NCBI GenBank assembly: GCA_937905825.1
Contig: CALCXM010000082.1
Coordinates: forward strand, 62,001-126,000
Reading direction: 5' to 3'
DNA from: an uncultured bacterium
Lineage (GTDB): Bacteria > Planctomycetota > UBA1135 > GCA-002686595
Length of the DNA: 64,000 bases
How positions within the stretch are numbered: position 1 is the stretch's first letter; every line of letters starts with the position of its first letter. Below the pieces are notes generated by a model. The model searched no databases, was not told the origin of the DNA, and saw only the letters and a list, made by a program, of their open reading frames with translations. The position numbers and the translations under genes were made by a program. This document shows positions 26,112 through 35,187 of this stretch, piece after piece.

Positions 26112-26482
26112 GGGGGGTCACCAAAGTTCCGCGCTCGGGAGCGCATGAGAGAAGTCCGGGTTGGGCTCTCTCGAACGTGCAGGATGATTGAAATCCAGGG
26201 GCTTTCCAGTTGGCAGCTGCGGTTCGAGGACGGGCCTCGGAAGACCTGAAGCCCACGAATACTCTAGAGCTTGCCGGCCGCTTCGGCGAAAAAATGGGAC
26301 GGAAAGGCGGAAACCGGGGGACCTCCAAGCGCACGTGCGTTCAGCTTCCGAGAGCGCTCTTTTTCACCAACCCCAAGCCCGCAACTCGCGACCAGTCGGC
26401 TGCACAAGTACCTGTCCCTCCGAGCGAATCTAGGGGCCCCTGAAACGCTCGGCCCCAAACCCTCCTCACGAACCCTCCGACG
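26112..26482. other. 371-base intergenic region
   Basis: The region lies between the P-domain protein gene and the DUF1573 lipoprotein gene, both on the minus strand. No convincing gene is present; several short frames overlap each other without coding character. It should hold the promoter of the P-domain gene. I see no repeat, RNA gene or clear terminator in it. Confidence 0.4.
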
Positions 26483-27661
26483 TCAATTCGAATCGGATCG
26501 ATAGGCGAAGGGGGCCGACAAGACGTCCAGGTTTGGGTCTTGCATGGTCAGTTGAACTCGGCCTGCAAAGGAAGGCGGCTTGCTCTCCGCGGGCCAGCTC
26601 AAAACGAGTTTCCAGCGCCCACTCTTGCCATCTGCGTCCGGTGCTTTTGGTTCGATCGCGAGCGTCAAATCCTCGGGGTAGTCTCCCTGCAAGAGGGAGT
26701 CCACGATGCGCACGCGATGTCCCGGCGCCAAGGCAGTCAGGGTGCATTCGGCGACGAAGGGGGCGTCCTTGGAGGCTTGGTTGAAGACGAACGAAGGGGG
26801 GAAAATCACCACGTCGGGGACCACGTCGGCGCGAACGTCGATGAGGAAGGGTTCCGCTTCCTCTTTGCCACCGATGCCGCTGCACTTCATGCTGACTTTG
26901 CCCGTGAAGACTCCGAGTTCCAGGGGAGGGTGCAGTTCCACGTGCACGCGCCAGACCATGCCGGCTTGCATGTAGACCTCTTCGAGGCGCGCGGTCATGC
27001 CTTCCGTGACGGACTCGACGGCCAGGATCTTGTTCGTCTCACCGATGATTGCCGGGACGATGTCCGTGTGAGCCCGCGCTCCCGTGGAGACCGGGGTGTT
27101 GGGCATGGAGATGGCTTGGGGCGTGGCCTGGAATGCGCGCTCGACGACCAGGTGCAACTCGAAGGCCATGAAGGGACGATTCTCTGAGTCGCAACGCAGG
27201 TGAACCGAGGCCAGCTTGTCGAGGTTCTTGATGTGCACGTGATTGGAGTTGATCGAAATCTCCAAATTCGCAACGGCCCCCGGGGGAATGCTGATCACCG
27301 GGCGCTCGCGCATTTTGCCCTTGACGAGGGTGCCGCTGGCATCCTTGTAGGTCAGTCGCGGGTTGGTGCAGGAGCAACTGGGGATGACGTCTTGAACCGT
27401 GATCGGAACCGGGTCCGTGTTCTTCAGCTCGAAGACGTGAGTCACCGTCTCCCCATCCGCGACCGTTTCAAAGTCGAAGAAGTAGGGACGATCTCCGGAA
27501 GGGTTTTGGATCACGAAGCCCTTGCCCGCGGAGTCCGTGGCATTCGGCGCTCCGGATTCGGATCCCGCCCCGCAGCTCGCAACAATTTGGGCCACGAGGA
27601 AGACGAGAAGGGCGGCGGGGCCCGCGAAGAATCGCGGTGCGCAGGGGGGTTCCGTGCTCAT
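26483..27661 (-). CDS. DUF1573-containing lipoprotein
   Basis: A 392-residue lipoprotein. The signal sequence ends in IVASC, with the Cys as the probable lipid-anchor residue. Residues about 45-150 match the DUF1573 pattern: a YFDFETVADGETVTHVFELKN strand series followed by a short cysteine motif (SCSCTNP), which in this family sits where a Ig-like strand meets a loop. Two further beta-sandwich regions follow. DUF1573 proteins are common in planctomycetes and Bacteroidetes and have no settled function. ATG 27661 starts the signal peptide; the frame is open 192 bases further upstream without signal character. Confidence 0.8.
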   Translation of the reverse strand: MSTEPPCAPRFFAGPAALLVFLVAQIVASCGAGSESGAPNATDSAGKGFVIQNPSGDRPYFFDFETVADGETVTHVFELKNTDPVPITVQDVIPSCSCTNPRLTYKDASGTLVKGKMRERPVISIPPGAVANLEISINSNHVHIKNLDKLASVHLRCDSENRPFMAFELHLVVERAFQATPQAISMPNTPVSTGARAHTDIVPAIIGETNKILAVESVTEGMTARLEEVYMQAGMVWRVHVELHPPLELGVFTGKVSMKCSGIGGKEEAEPFLIDVRADVVPDVVIFPPSFVFNQASKDAPFVAECTLTALAPGHRVRIVDSLLQGDYPEDLTLAIEPKAPDADGKSGRWKLVLSWPAESKPPSFAGRVQLTMQDPNLDVLSAPFAYRSDSN

Positions 27662-28027
27662 TGGGTTGGGTTTGAGGTCGCAGGGAGGGCAACAGTCTAG
27701 CGTTCTGTAGGCCTGAGTCGATGGGGCGCGGCCCCCAGCCTGATTCGCGGGCCAGCTGCCTGCAGAGCCGTGAAACGGGCCCGCTGGCAACCCGCCTGCA
27801 AGATCCTTGCCGAGTCGGCAGATTCCAAGGGAGCTACGACCTGCGGGCGACAATTGTGGGGGAGCCTTGGGTTTTCTAGCCTAGGGCCTGCCAAGCGCCG
27901 GTTGTTCTAGGGGAGTTCGTCGCCCTGTTTATCCTCGACGCGCTCCGCAGGCCCCGTTGTCGTGCGGAAGCGTACCTCGCACGCGGACGAAAACCGCTCA
28001 CCTCCCCAGTTCCCTCTGTCCGATTCG
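27662..28027. promoter_or_regulatory. 366-base divergent intergenic region
   Basis: It separates the minus-strand DUF1573 gene from the plus-strand P-loop kinase gene and must carry promoters for both. Open frames across it are short and do not look coding. I see no strong hairpin, repeat or recognisable operator. Confidence 0.4.
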
Positions 28028-28639
28028 ATGGCCCTCTCCAACTCCGAAGTCCCCCAAAGCTCAGCGCCCGACGCGGCTCCCAGAGCCCGACGGGTGTGGG
28101 TGGTGGGGAGTTGCGGCACCGGGAAGACCACGGTGGCGCGCCGCGTAGCCCAGGCCTTGGGCACCCAATCGGCCCATGTGGACGACTACATCTGGCTGCC
28201 CGGTTGGAAACTGCGGGAGCGCGCTGAGATGCTCAAGCTGGTCGAGCGCCGATTAGCGGGGGATGCGTGGGTGATGGAGGGCAATCTGCGGGCCAAAGCC
28301 AAGCGTTTGTGGGCCATCGCGGACCGCGCCGACCTGATCGTTTGGTTGGACTTGCCCTTCCGCGTCACATTTTGGCGGCTGGTGCGTCGGAGCTTCCGTC
28401 GGGCGCTTTTTCGGCAACCCTGCTGCAACGGCAACTACGAGACTTTCCGCCACGCTTTTTGGAGCTCAAACTCCATCCTGCTTTACGCCTTCCAAACTAG
28501 GCGGCTGAGAAGCACCATGTACCCCGACCTTCTGAGCCAGCGATCCCACATTCGTCTGCGCAGTGTTGCGCAGGTTGAGGGATGGTTAGCGGCCCTCGAG
28601 ATTGAACGAAGCCAATCCTCCTTCAACGGATCGACCTGA
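28028..28639 (+). CDS. P-loop kinase of the DNA topology modulation (FlaR)/adenylate-kinase-like family
   Basis: A 203-residue cytosolic protein. A Walker A motif GSCGTGKTT lies at about residues 28-36, followed by a VDDYIWLPGWKLR segment (about 55-67) and VMEGNLR (about 85-91). The D-x-I-x-W-x-P-G-W signature and the DLIVWLDLPF strand (about 104-113) are typical of the FlaR-like subgroup, whose substrate is unknown despite the name. ATG 28028 is chosen because the P-loop then falls near the N-terminus; an upstream in-frame ATG at 27962 would add 22 residues. It is 17 bases before the glutamate-cysteine ligase gene, probably in the same transcript. Confidence 0.82.
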   Translation: MALSNSEVPQSSAPDAAPRARRVWVVGSCGTGKTTVARRVAQALGTQSAHVDDYIWLPGWKLRERAEMLKLVERRLAGDAWVMEGNLRAKAKRLWAIADRADLIVWLDLPFRVTFWRLVRRSFRRALFRQPCCNGNYETFRHAFWSSNSILLYAFQTRRLRSTMYPDLLSQRSHIRLRSVAQVEGWLAALEIERSQSSFNGST

Positions 28640-28656
28640 TCGTCCCCACAACACCC

Positions 28657-30018
28657 ATGTCCACGACGGAGAACCCACGCACCTTGAACCTCGACGAGGC
28701 CAGAGCCCACATTGCCCGGAAAGTGTTTTCGGATCACCTGGGCGGGCCCGAGATCGGGGCCGTTGGTTTGGAGCCGGAGTACCTGGTGTTCCGCCTGGAT
28801 GAGGCGGGCAATCCAGTCGGGCGCTTGCCGCTCGAGGGGGACTCTTCCGTCTTGAGCGCTTTGCAAAGCCTGCTGGGAGAAGCCGGTGAACTCAAGCAGG
28901 ATTCGCTGGGGCCGCCCCCGGTCTATAGCTTGCCGGACAGCGGACGCATCACCTTCGAGCCCGGGGGGCAAGTGGAGCACTCCACCGCTGTGCACGCCAC
29001 GGCGGCCGTGGCGATGGACGACGTGGATCGCGTGGCGCAGCTCCTGAACGGTGCTTTCAAAGGAGAGCGCGCAAGCTTGGGCTCCGCCGGCTTGGATGTT
29101 TGGACCGACCGCAGCCAGGTCAAGCAGCAACTGCGCGCGGATCGCTACAACTGCATGGCCGCCTACTTCGCTTCGCGCGCGGAGAACGGTGAGCTGATGA
29201 TGCGGCACACGGGAAGCTTCCAAGTGAATCTGGATCTCGGGGAACGCTCCGTGGCGGAAGAGCGCTGGCGCTTGGCGAATCTCTTGACCCCAGTGGCCCT
29301 CGCGTCTTTCGCGTGCAGTCCTTTGGAGGGCTGGCAATCACGCCGCGCGTGGGCTTGGCAAGGGCTCGACCCGACCCGCACGGGTTTCCCTGGCTGCATG
29401 TTGGCTGGTGAGCACAGTGACCCTGGATTCTGTTACGCGGAGTTGGCCCTGAATGCCGATGTGCTTTTGTTCCGCGCGCAGGACGGCGGCACGGCTGCCC
29501 AAGGCAGCGCGGGCTTCCGCTTCCGGGACTGGATTGAGTCCGGTCATCCGCAGCATGGCTTTCCGAGTTTGGATGACTTGGACTATCACCTGTCGACGCT
29601 CTTCCCGGAGGTGCGCTTGCGTGGCTTCCTCGAAATTCGCTCTGCCGACGCGGTGCCGATTCACCTGCGAGCGGCCCAGGTTGTCTTCTGGATTGGGTTG
29701 CTCTACGAACCCATTGCGCGCCAGGCCTGCCTCGAACTTTTGGAACCGCGCGTCACCGAGTTGCACGGGGAATGGTTGACCTCGGCCAAGGCGGGACTCG
29801 AGGATCCCGGCCTGCGCGAGCGAGCCATCGCGGTTTGGGAGCTTGCTCTAGAGGGCGCCGAACGTTTGCCGAAAGGGTACTTCCGTCCCAAGGACATGGC
29901 CTGTGCCAAGCACTACCTGGAGACCTATGTTCGGGGTGGGATGACGCTCTCCAACATCCTCGCCGAGAAGATCGCTTCCGATCCCGGCGCGGCCCTGCGC
30001 TGGACCCTGGAGGCGTAG
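28657..30018 (+). CDS. Glutamate--cysteine ligase (GCS2/EgtA-like)
   Basis: A 453-residue enzyme expected to join glutamate and cysteine with ATP, the first step to glutathione or, in the EgtA branch, to a thiol used for ergothioneine. Diagnostic segments are GLEPEYLVF (about 37-45), ITFEPGGQVEHSTA (about 97-110) and GFLEIRSADAVPIH (about 324-337), in the order seen in the GCS2 superfamily. Length fits. Neither a glutathione synthetase nor other ergothioneine genes are nearby, so the downstream thiol is open. A short hairpin (30044-30048 with 30054-30058) lies after the stop. Confidence 0.9.
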   Translation: MSTTENPRTLNLDEARAHIARKVFSDHLGGPEIGAVGLEPEYLVFRLDEAGNPVGRLPLEGDSSVLSALQSLLGEAGELKQDSLGPPPVYSLPDSGRITFEPGGQVEHSTAVHATAAVAMDDVDRVAQLLNGAFKGERASLGSAGLDVWTDRSQVKQQLRADRYNCMAAYFASRAENGELMMRHTGSFQVNLDLGERSVAEERWRLANLLTPVALASFACSPLEGWQSRRAWAWQGLDPTRTGFPGCMLAGEHSDPGFCYAELALNADVLLFRAQDGGTAAQGSAGFRFRDWIESGHPQHGFPSLDDLDYHLSTLFPEVRLRGFLEIRSADAVPIHLRAAQVVFWIGLLYEPIARQACLELLEPRVTELHGEWLTSAKAGLEDPGLRERAIAVWELALEGAERLPKGYFRPKDMACAKHYLETYVRGGMTLSNILAEKIASDPGAALRWTLEA

Positions 30019-30223
30019 TAGCTTTGGCGGACCTACCGCACCTCCCGCAAAGGGCGGGTCGGCGGGGGAGCTGCGCTTTCTGAACGTGGAGGAATCCACC
30101 TTCTTTTGAAGACTCTGTGAAGTCGGCGTTCCGTCGCTTGCGCGAGTGCATTGCTTTGGGCAAGTTGCTTCGAGGCGGCCAACGAGGGCCAGCCTCCTAC
30201 CTGGTACCCCACACCCTAAATCA

Positions 30224-31477
30224 ATGAAACATCTTCGAAAGACATCGAGCGCCTTGATGCTCGCTGCCTTGGCCATGCCTGCCACGGCGAGCAATCTGCC
30301 CAGCGGTTCGGAGGGCACCAACGAATCGGAAAAGGGCTCCGTCGAACTCGACCGCTTGCTGAGCACCATGATTGCTGAGGGCGACATCGAGGTCAGCCTC
30401 GGCGGCCGCATTCAGTTCGACATCGGCGGGACCTCTTCGGATCAGACGCTCAAGGACATGGGGCACCTGTCCACGGACGGGGCGGAGTTCCGCCGGGTGC
30501 GTTTGTTCGCCAAGGGCTCGATCTACAAGGCGGTCGAGTTCAAGGCGCAGTTCGAGTTCAGCTCGGGCAGCGTCGCTCTGAAGGATGTCTACGGCCGCGT
30601 CAAAACGCCCGTGGGCAAGCTAACCGTGGGCCATTTCAAGGAGCCCTTCGGTCTCGATGAACTGATCAGTTCCAAGCATCAACCGATCATCGAACCCTCC
30701 ACCACCATCGCCTTTGCGGGCAGCCGCAACGCGGGGGTCATGCTGAGCGATAGCGTCAAGGACGCCAACGTGACCTGGGCCCTGGGCGTCTTCGCCGACA
30801 CGGACAACCAGGGACGCACGAACAACGGAACCGTCGACGATGGGGACGGCCGCGAGAACGGTTCCTACAACGTCACGGGTCGTTTGACCTACGCCCCGCT
30901 GCACGACGAGGAAGCAGGCAAGCTGGCGCACTTCGGTGTGGCGCTTTCGAAGCGCGGAGACGTTCAGGGCGAGACCGAGTTCTCGAGTCGCGGCGGCAGC
31001 CACTTCACGGACAAATTGGCCAAGGCCACCGTGGCCGATTCGACGGGCGCGATCATCCTGGGAGTGGAAAGCGCTTGGACCCAAGGACCCGCTTCTCTGC
31101 AAGCCGAGTACGTAATGACCGAGGTGGATTCCGAAGCCACGGACTACAACTTCGGTGGCTACTACCTCACCGCGAGTTACTTTCTGACGGGGGAGCACCG
31201 GCCCTACAAGGATGGTGTCTTCGGTCGCCTCAAGCCCTTCAAGAACTACGGGGACGGCGGCAACGGTGCCTTTGAAGTGGCCGCGCGCTACGACGTGCTC
31301 GATCTTTCCGACAGCGGTCTCTACGGGGGCGAACTCACCTCGGTCGCTGGAGGAGTGAACTGGTACCTGAATCCCAACGCTCGCGTGCAGCTCTTCTACA
31401 CCACCACCGACGTGGACGACGGCTCGACGACTGGCACCTCGAACGCGGTGACCATGCGCTTCGCTTTGGACTGGTAG
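30224..31477 (+). CDS. OprO/OprP-type porin
   Basis: A 417-residue outer-membrane protein with a signal peptide ending near ATAS (about residue 23). An N-terminal acidic helical stretch (about 27-50) is followed by repeated beta strands: GRIQFDIGG, FRRVRLFAKGSIYKAVEFKAQFEF, KLTVGHFKEPFGLDEL and others up to a C-terminal Trp. The VGHFKEPFGLDEL segment is typical of phosphate-selective porin family proteins. Actual substrate is not known; planctomycetes often have several such porins. ATG 30224 (MKHLRKT) directly precedes the signal peptide. A good terminator follows at 31539. Confidence 0.88.
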   Translation: MKHLRKTSSALMLAALAMPATASNLPSGSEGTNESEKGSVELDRLLSTMIAEGDIEVSLGGRIQFDIGGTSSDQTLKDMGHLSTDGAEFRRVRLFAKGSIYKAVEFKAQFEFSSGSVALKDVYGRVKTPVGKLTVGHFKEPFGLDELISSKHQPIIEPSTTIAFAGSRNAGVMLSDSVKDANVTWALGVFADTDNQGRTNNGTVDDGDGRENGSYNVTGRLTYAPLHDEEAGKLAHFGVALSKRGDVQGETEFSSRGGSHFTDKLAKATVADSTGAIILGVESAWTQGPASLQAEYVMTEVDSEATDYNFGGYYLTASYFLTGEHRPYKDGVFGRLKPFKNYGDGGNGAFEVAARYDVLDLSDSGLYGGELTSVAGGVNWYLNPNARVQLFYTTTDVDDGSTTGTSNAVTMRFALDW

Positions 31478-31538
31478 AGGTTCTCCCTTAGGGAGCTCGA
31501 AGCAGTCCGAGAACAAGACAGCTTCCAACAAGAGCAGG

Positions 31539-31572
31539 AGCAGTCGACGCCGCGCGCGCCGGCTGCTTTTTT
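31539..31572 (+). terminator. Intrinsic terminator after the porin gene
   Basis: AGCAG at 31539-31543 pairs with CTGCT at 31563-31567, and further GC pairs inside the CG-rich middle extend the stem. The hairpin runs straight into six T residues (31567-31572). It is 62 bases past the porin stop codon. This is one of the two clearest intrinsic terminators in the window. Confidence 0.88.
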
Positions 31573-31735
31573 CTATTGCGAACTCGGCGTGCAAGGCGCC
31601 GGCCTGCCGGCCTTTGCAGGGCAGCGCGCAATGGGCTAGGGCAAGGCCTGGATGCTGTTCCCGCGGACTCCCAGGCGCACCAGCAGAATTCGATTCCGGG
31701 GGGCAGCACGGACGCGGAAAACGTAGAGTGCCTGC

Positions 31736-32458
31736 ATGCCGAAAGACTCACTTTGCCTGGGGCTCTTGATCTCGCTCTGCTGCTTGGCAGCCTGCGCCAG
31801 CCCGCAGATCTCCAAGCCGGGGTCGCTCTCCAAGGATTCCCTGGCCGCGGCTTCCTCGGATACGGGTTTAGCGGTCCTTGCTCAGCTTGACCAACTGCTG
31901 CAGGAACAGTTCGAGAGTTCCCTGCCCGGGCCGCAGTTGGAAGCCTTGCAGCCCTTGCAGGGCGATTGGCAAGTGACGATGAGTTTGCTCGCCTGGCCCA
32001 CGGGGGAGGTGTCCTTGCCCGCGGTTGTTGCCACTGGCAAAACGTACATTCGCTCGACCCTCGGCGAGCGCTTCCTGCAGTGGGAAACCTTGCTCGATTG
32101 GTCCGGAACGCAAATCGCCTCGAGCGCCCTGCTCGGCTTCGACAAGCAGAGTGAGCGCTATCAATTGTGGCGCGCCTCCGAACTGGGCAGTGGCCAAGCG
32201 ATCTTCGCAGGCTCCGGCGATCCAGCGCGCGGTGGCCTGTACTTGGAACGCACCCAGAGCGCAGACGGCCAAGTCAGTCGTCTGCGTTGCGTGCTGCGTC
32301 TGGACGGAGCGGATCAGTTCGAGCTGGAAGAGTTCGGCTACGATGCCGAACGCTCCGAATGGGTCGCCGTGCGCATGACTCGCTACCTGCGATTAGGAGT
32401 CTGCGCCACAGATAGCGGTCCGCGAGATACCGAGCATCGGGCCCAGGTCAAGGAGTGA
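31736..32458 (+). CDS. DUF1579-like lipoprotein
   Basis: A 240-residue lipoprotein; the signal peptide ends in LAAC (about residues 17-20). From about residue 72 the pattern of a DUF1579 beta-barrel-like domain is seen: GDWQVTMSLLAWPTGE, then TYIRSTLGERFLQWE, ASSALLGFDKQSERYQLW and a closing set of strands. The family has no established biochemical role. Its last 20 residues (after RYLRLG) are unusual: they are encoded by the left arm of a 53-bp inverted repeat (32393-32445), so the C-terminus is probably a secondary addition. The gene is convergent with the permease at 32558. Confidence 0.75.
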   Translation: MPKDSLCLGLLISLCCLAACASPQISKPGSLSKDSLAAASSDTGLAVLAQLDQLLQEQFESSLPGPQLEALQPLQGDWQVTMSLLAWPTGEVSLPAVVATGKTYIRSTLGERFLQWETLLDWSGTQIASSALLGFDKQSERYQLWRASELGSGQAIFAGSGDPARGGLYLERTQSADGQVSRLRCVLRLDGADQFELEEFGYDAERSEWVAVRMTRYLRLGVCATDSGPRDTEHRAQVKE

Positions 32459-32561
32459 CAAGTTCCCAATGGTTGGATGCCATCGGGGACCTTGGCAGGA
32501 CGCAGAGATGGGTTCGAGGATCGGTGTCTCGCGGATCGCTATCTGTGGCGCAGGCTCCTAA
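32393..32561. repeat. 53-bp near-perfect inverted repeat (long hairpin) joining two convergent genes
   Basis: The arm 32393-32445 pairs with 32509-32561 around a 63-base loop. In the outer 41 bp every mismatch (32400/32554, 32418/32536, 32428/32526) is a G-U wobble, so as RNA this part has no unpaired base. The inner 12 bp continue after two purine mismatches (32434/32520 and 32436/32518). The left arm encodes the end of the DUF1579-like protein, and the right arm covers the 3' end of the permease gene. No T-run follows, so it may be a bidirectional terminator or a processed double-stranded RNA element. Confidence 0.85.
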
Positions 32562-33514
32562 CGGCGGATGGAACGCCGGGCGAGCACCGAAACAAGGTCG
32601 GCGACGAGCACGACACCCACGCTAAAAAGCACGAGTAGGAAGACCTCGTCGTAGTACTGCTTGGCCCGGGCGTCCTGAATCCAGTAGCCCAGGGAAAGCA
32701 CCCCGAGCATGCCGAGCACCGTGGCCTCGCGCACGCAGGTCTCGAAGCGATAGAAAAAGTAAAGCAGGTTCCGCCCGAGGGCCAGGGGCAAGACTCCGAA
32801 GACCACCAAACTGCGGCGCGGAGCACCTACGGCTGCCATGGCGCGCAGGGGAGCGGGCTCTAAGTTTTCCACCACCTCGCTGCCCAAGCGCGCGAGGATG
32901 CCGCAGTTGTGCATGGCCAGGGCCAGGATTGCGGGCCACGCGTTGCGCGGACCGAGCACTGCCAAGAGCAAGAAGGCCAGGATGAACTCGGGAACAGCAC
33001 GCAGCAAGATGGCGAGGGCCCGCGCCGAGCTGGAGATGGCTGTCCAGAACAAGCGCCGCCAAGTCGCCTCCCTGCCGCTCGGATTTTCAAATGGCGTGCT
33101 GGCCGCCAAGTTGCGGGCCGCGAACATGGAGAGCGGCAGGGCAGCAGCTCCAGCGATGACGATCGCGATGATCGAAATCTGAAGGGTGGCCAGGGTGCTC
33201 TGCATGCCAATCCGATTCCAGATGTCGGCGACCCAAGTGCTCAAGGCAGCGAGGCTCAGCGGCTCCCCGCGCAAGGGGAAGGGCACCAGCTCTGTCTCGA
33301 CGAAGCGCCCTAGATTGGAGAAGCGCCGTCCATCGAGGAAATCCATCAATCCGATCTCGGGACTGAACCAAGCGTAGAGTGTCCAGAGCCCGAGACTCCA
33401 GCAAGTTGCGCGCAGTAGTTTGCTGCGCGGGCGCGCGCGCCACAGGTCTTGCACCCGGGCGGCGCTGGTTGAGTTAGCACTCACGGAAGCGCCATTCACT
33501 CCACGGGCACTCAT
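32558..33514 (-). CDS. phnE: PhnE-type ABC transporter permease (second permease)
   Basis: A 318-residue inner-membrane protein. About six hydrophobic segments are visible, with a central binding-protein-dependent-transport motif region (RAVPEFILAFLLLAVLGPRNAWPAILALAMHNCGILARL; the EAA-like loop is around residues 225-260). It pairs with the upstream permease to form the channel for a phosphonate-type importer. ATG 33514 is chosen: it overlaps the upstream gene's stop by four bases (ATGA), showing translational coupling. The open frame upstream to 33697 is just overlap with the neighbour. The stop codon lies in the right arm of the 32393-32561 hairpin. Confidence 0.88.
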   Translation of the reverse strand: MSARGVNGASVSANSTSAARVQDLWRARPRSKLLRATCWSLGLWTLYAWFSPEIGLMDFLDGRRFSNLGRFVETELVPFPLRGEPLSLAALSTWVADIWNRIGMQSTLATLQISIIAIVIAGAAALPLSMFAARNLAASTPFENPSGREATWRRLFWTAISSSARALAILLRAVPEFILAFLLLAVLGPRNAWPAILALAMHNCGILARLGSEVVENLEPAPLRAMAAVGAPRRSLVVFGVLPLALGRNLLYFFYRFETCVREATVLGMLGVLSLGYWIQDARAKQYYDEVFLLVLFSVGVVLVADLVSVLARRSIRR

Positions 33515-34410
33515 CGGACAACCACCCGCCGTCGCAGGGCGCCACTGATGGCTTCCAAAACGAACACGAGAACGATCAGCGACCACAGGTACGACCAGAC
33601 CTCGTGGTAGCGCTTGTTGTCGAAGGCCAACTTGATGAAGTAGCCGAGGGTTGGATAGCCAAAGAAACCGAGCACCGCCGAGGAACGCACCGCGCACTCA
33701 AAACGGTAGAAGGCGTAGGCGGCCATGTCGGGCAAGGCCCGCGGCAAGAGTCCGAACAAGAAGGCTTGTGCTTCGGTCGCTCCCGATGCGCGCAACACAT
33801 CGGCGCTATCCCGGGGCGCTTCGTCCAGAATGTCCGAGAAGACCTTGGCGAAGGTTCCCGCGAAGGGCAGGGCGATGGCGCACACAGCGCTGAAGGAGTT
33901 CAAGCCCAGGGCCGCCAGCAAGAGCACGGCCCACAGGACTTCGTGAATGGAGCGCAAGAGGGCAATGCCCGTTCGAATGCCCACGAAGAGCGTCGGGTTG
34001 AGCCAGCGCTTCAACAGGTGAAAGCGTTCCCCGCGTGCGCCCTTGTGATTCTTCCACCAGGCCGTCGACGCCACGATTCCCAAGGGGAAGCCGAGCAACA
34101 AGGCCAAGCTCAAACCACTGGCGGCAAAGATCAGCGTGCGCCGCAGGGCATCGAGGACTTTCCAAGGAAGCGCGACGGTGCCCTCGGGCACGACGACCTC
34201 GTAGTCCCAAGCGGGACTCAAAGAGGCGCCCAGGAACTCCCCGAGAATGTTGAGGCCCGAACCGGAGGGCACCAAACCGGAAAGGGTCACCCCCAATCCG
34301 TGGGCCGCCCAGAGGGCCGCCAAGGCGATGGCCAGCAGCCATGTGCGGCGTGCTCCGAAGGGGCCGGGGCGTGCGGGAAGGGGGCCCGGGTTGTGCGAGT
34401 GGCTCGCCAC
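33511..34410 (-). CDS. phnE: PhnE-type ABC transporter permease (first permease)
   Basis: A 299-residue inner-membrane permease with a long hydrophobic N-terminal segment (about 23-45) and at least five more. The conserved permease loop reads IHEVLWAVLLLAALGLNSFSAVCAIALP (about 163-190), followed by an ASGATEAQAFLFG coupling helix that contacts the ATPase. It begins with GTG at 34410, directly against the stop of phnC (no gap). A two-permease arrangement after PhnD and PhnC is common for phosphonate, phosphite and related oxyanion importers. No C-P lyase gene is in the window. Confidence 0.88.
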   Translation of the reverse strand: MASHSHNPGPLPARPGPFGARRTWLLAIALAALWAAHGLGVTLSGLVPSGSGLNILGEFLGASLSPAWDYEVVVPEGTVALPWKVLDALRRTLIFAASGLSLALLLGFPLGIVASTAWWKNHKGARGERFHLLKRWLNPTLFVGIRTGIALLRSIHEVLWAVLLLAALGLNSFSAVCAIALPFAGTFAKVFSDILDEAPRDSADVLRASGATEAQAFLFGLLPRALPDMAAYAFYRFECAVRSSAVLGFFGYPTLGYFIKLAFDNKRYHEVWSYLWSLIVLVFVLEAISGALRRRVVVR

Positions 34411-35181
34411 CTAGAATCCCGCAGATTCGAGTTCGTAGAGGGCACGAATCGCTTCGTCGCTGATTTCGCCCGTTGGACTGTCGAACTGTTTCTCGCCATC
34501 GCGCAAGCCAACCAAGCGCGGCAGCAGCTCGCGGGCCAACCGGATGTCGTGCAAGGAGAGCACCAAGGTCAGTCCGCGCTCTTGCGCCAAGCCGCTCAGC
34601 AGCTCGAGGGTTTCCCGTGCGCGGCTGGGATCCAGGGCGGAGAGCGGTTCGTCGGCTAGCAGGGCGCTCGGCTCTTGGTAGAGGGCGCGTGCGATGGCCA
34701 CCCGCTGTTGCTCGCCGCCGGACAAGGAGTCGACCCGTTGGAAGAGTTTCTCTTCGATGCCGAGGCGCAGGAGCAAGCTGTGAATCTCTTCCAACTCGTC
34801 CTTCTTGGGCCGCAGGGTGGCGCGCATGGATTGCCAAAACCCCATGCCACCGAGCCGTCCAGCGAGCACGTTTTGAGCCACGCGCATGTTGGGCACGAGG
34901 CCAAAGCCCTGGGGCACGTACCCGATCGTTTGACGCAGGGCCCGGCGCTCTTTGGGAGCCAAGTGCGCGAGCTCCTGCCCGTCCACCAGGACCTGACCGC
35001 TGGTGGCCGATTGCATGCCGTTCAAGAGCCGCAGGGCGCTGGTCTTGCCAGCGCCACTGGGCCCCACAAAGGCCACGGTCTCCCCCGGATGAATCTCCAG
35101 GGAGAGTCCTCCTAGCCCCCGCTGGCCGTCAAATACGATCTCGGCTGCACGCAGCTCAAAGGACAGGGCTCGGGGGCTCAA
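34411..35181 (-). CDS. phnC: PhnC-type ABC transporter ATP-binding protein
   Basis: A 256-residue ATPase that drives the importer. Walker A GPSGAGKTS (about residues 39-47), the Q-loop in GYVPQGFG (about 90-97), the signature LSGGEQQR (about 154-161), Walker B ALLADEP (about 174-180) and the switch His in LSLHD (about 209-213) are all present. The start is TTG at 35181, with AAGG four bases before it and only six bases after the phnD stop. Length matches the family. Substrate depends on the binding protein. Confidence 0.92.
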   Translation of the reverse strand: MSPRALSFELRAAEIVFDGQRGLGGLSLEIHPGETVAFVGPSGAGKTSALRLLNGMQSATSGQVLVDGQELAHLAPKERRALRQTIGYVPQGFGLVPNMRVAQNVLAGRLGGMGFWQSMRATLRPKKDELEEIHSLLLRLGIEEKLFQRVDSLSGGEQQRVAIARALYQEPSALLADEPLSALDPSRARETLELLSGLAQERGLTLVLSLHDIRLARELLPRLVGLRDGEKQFDSPTGEISDEAIRALYELESAGF

Positions 35182-35187
35182 AACGCC

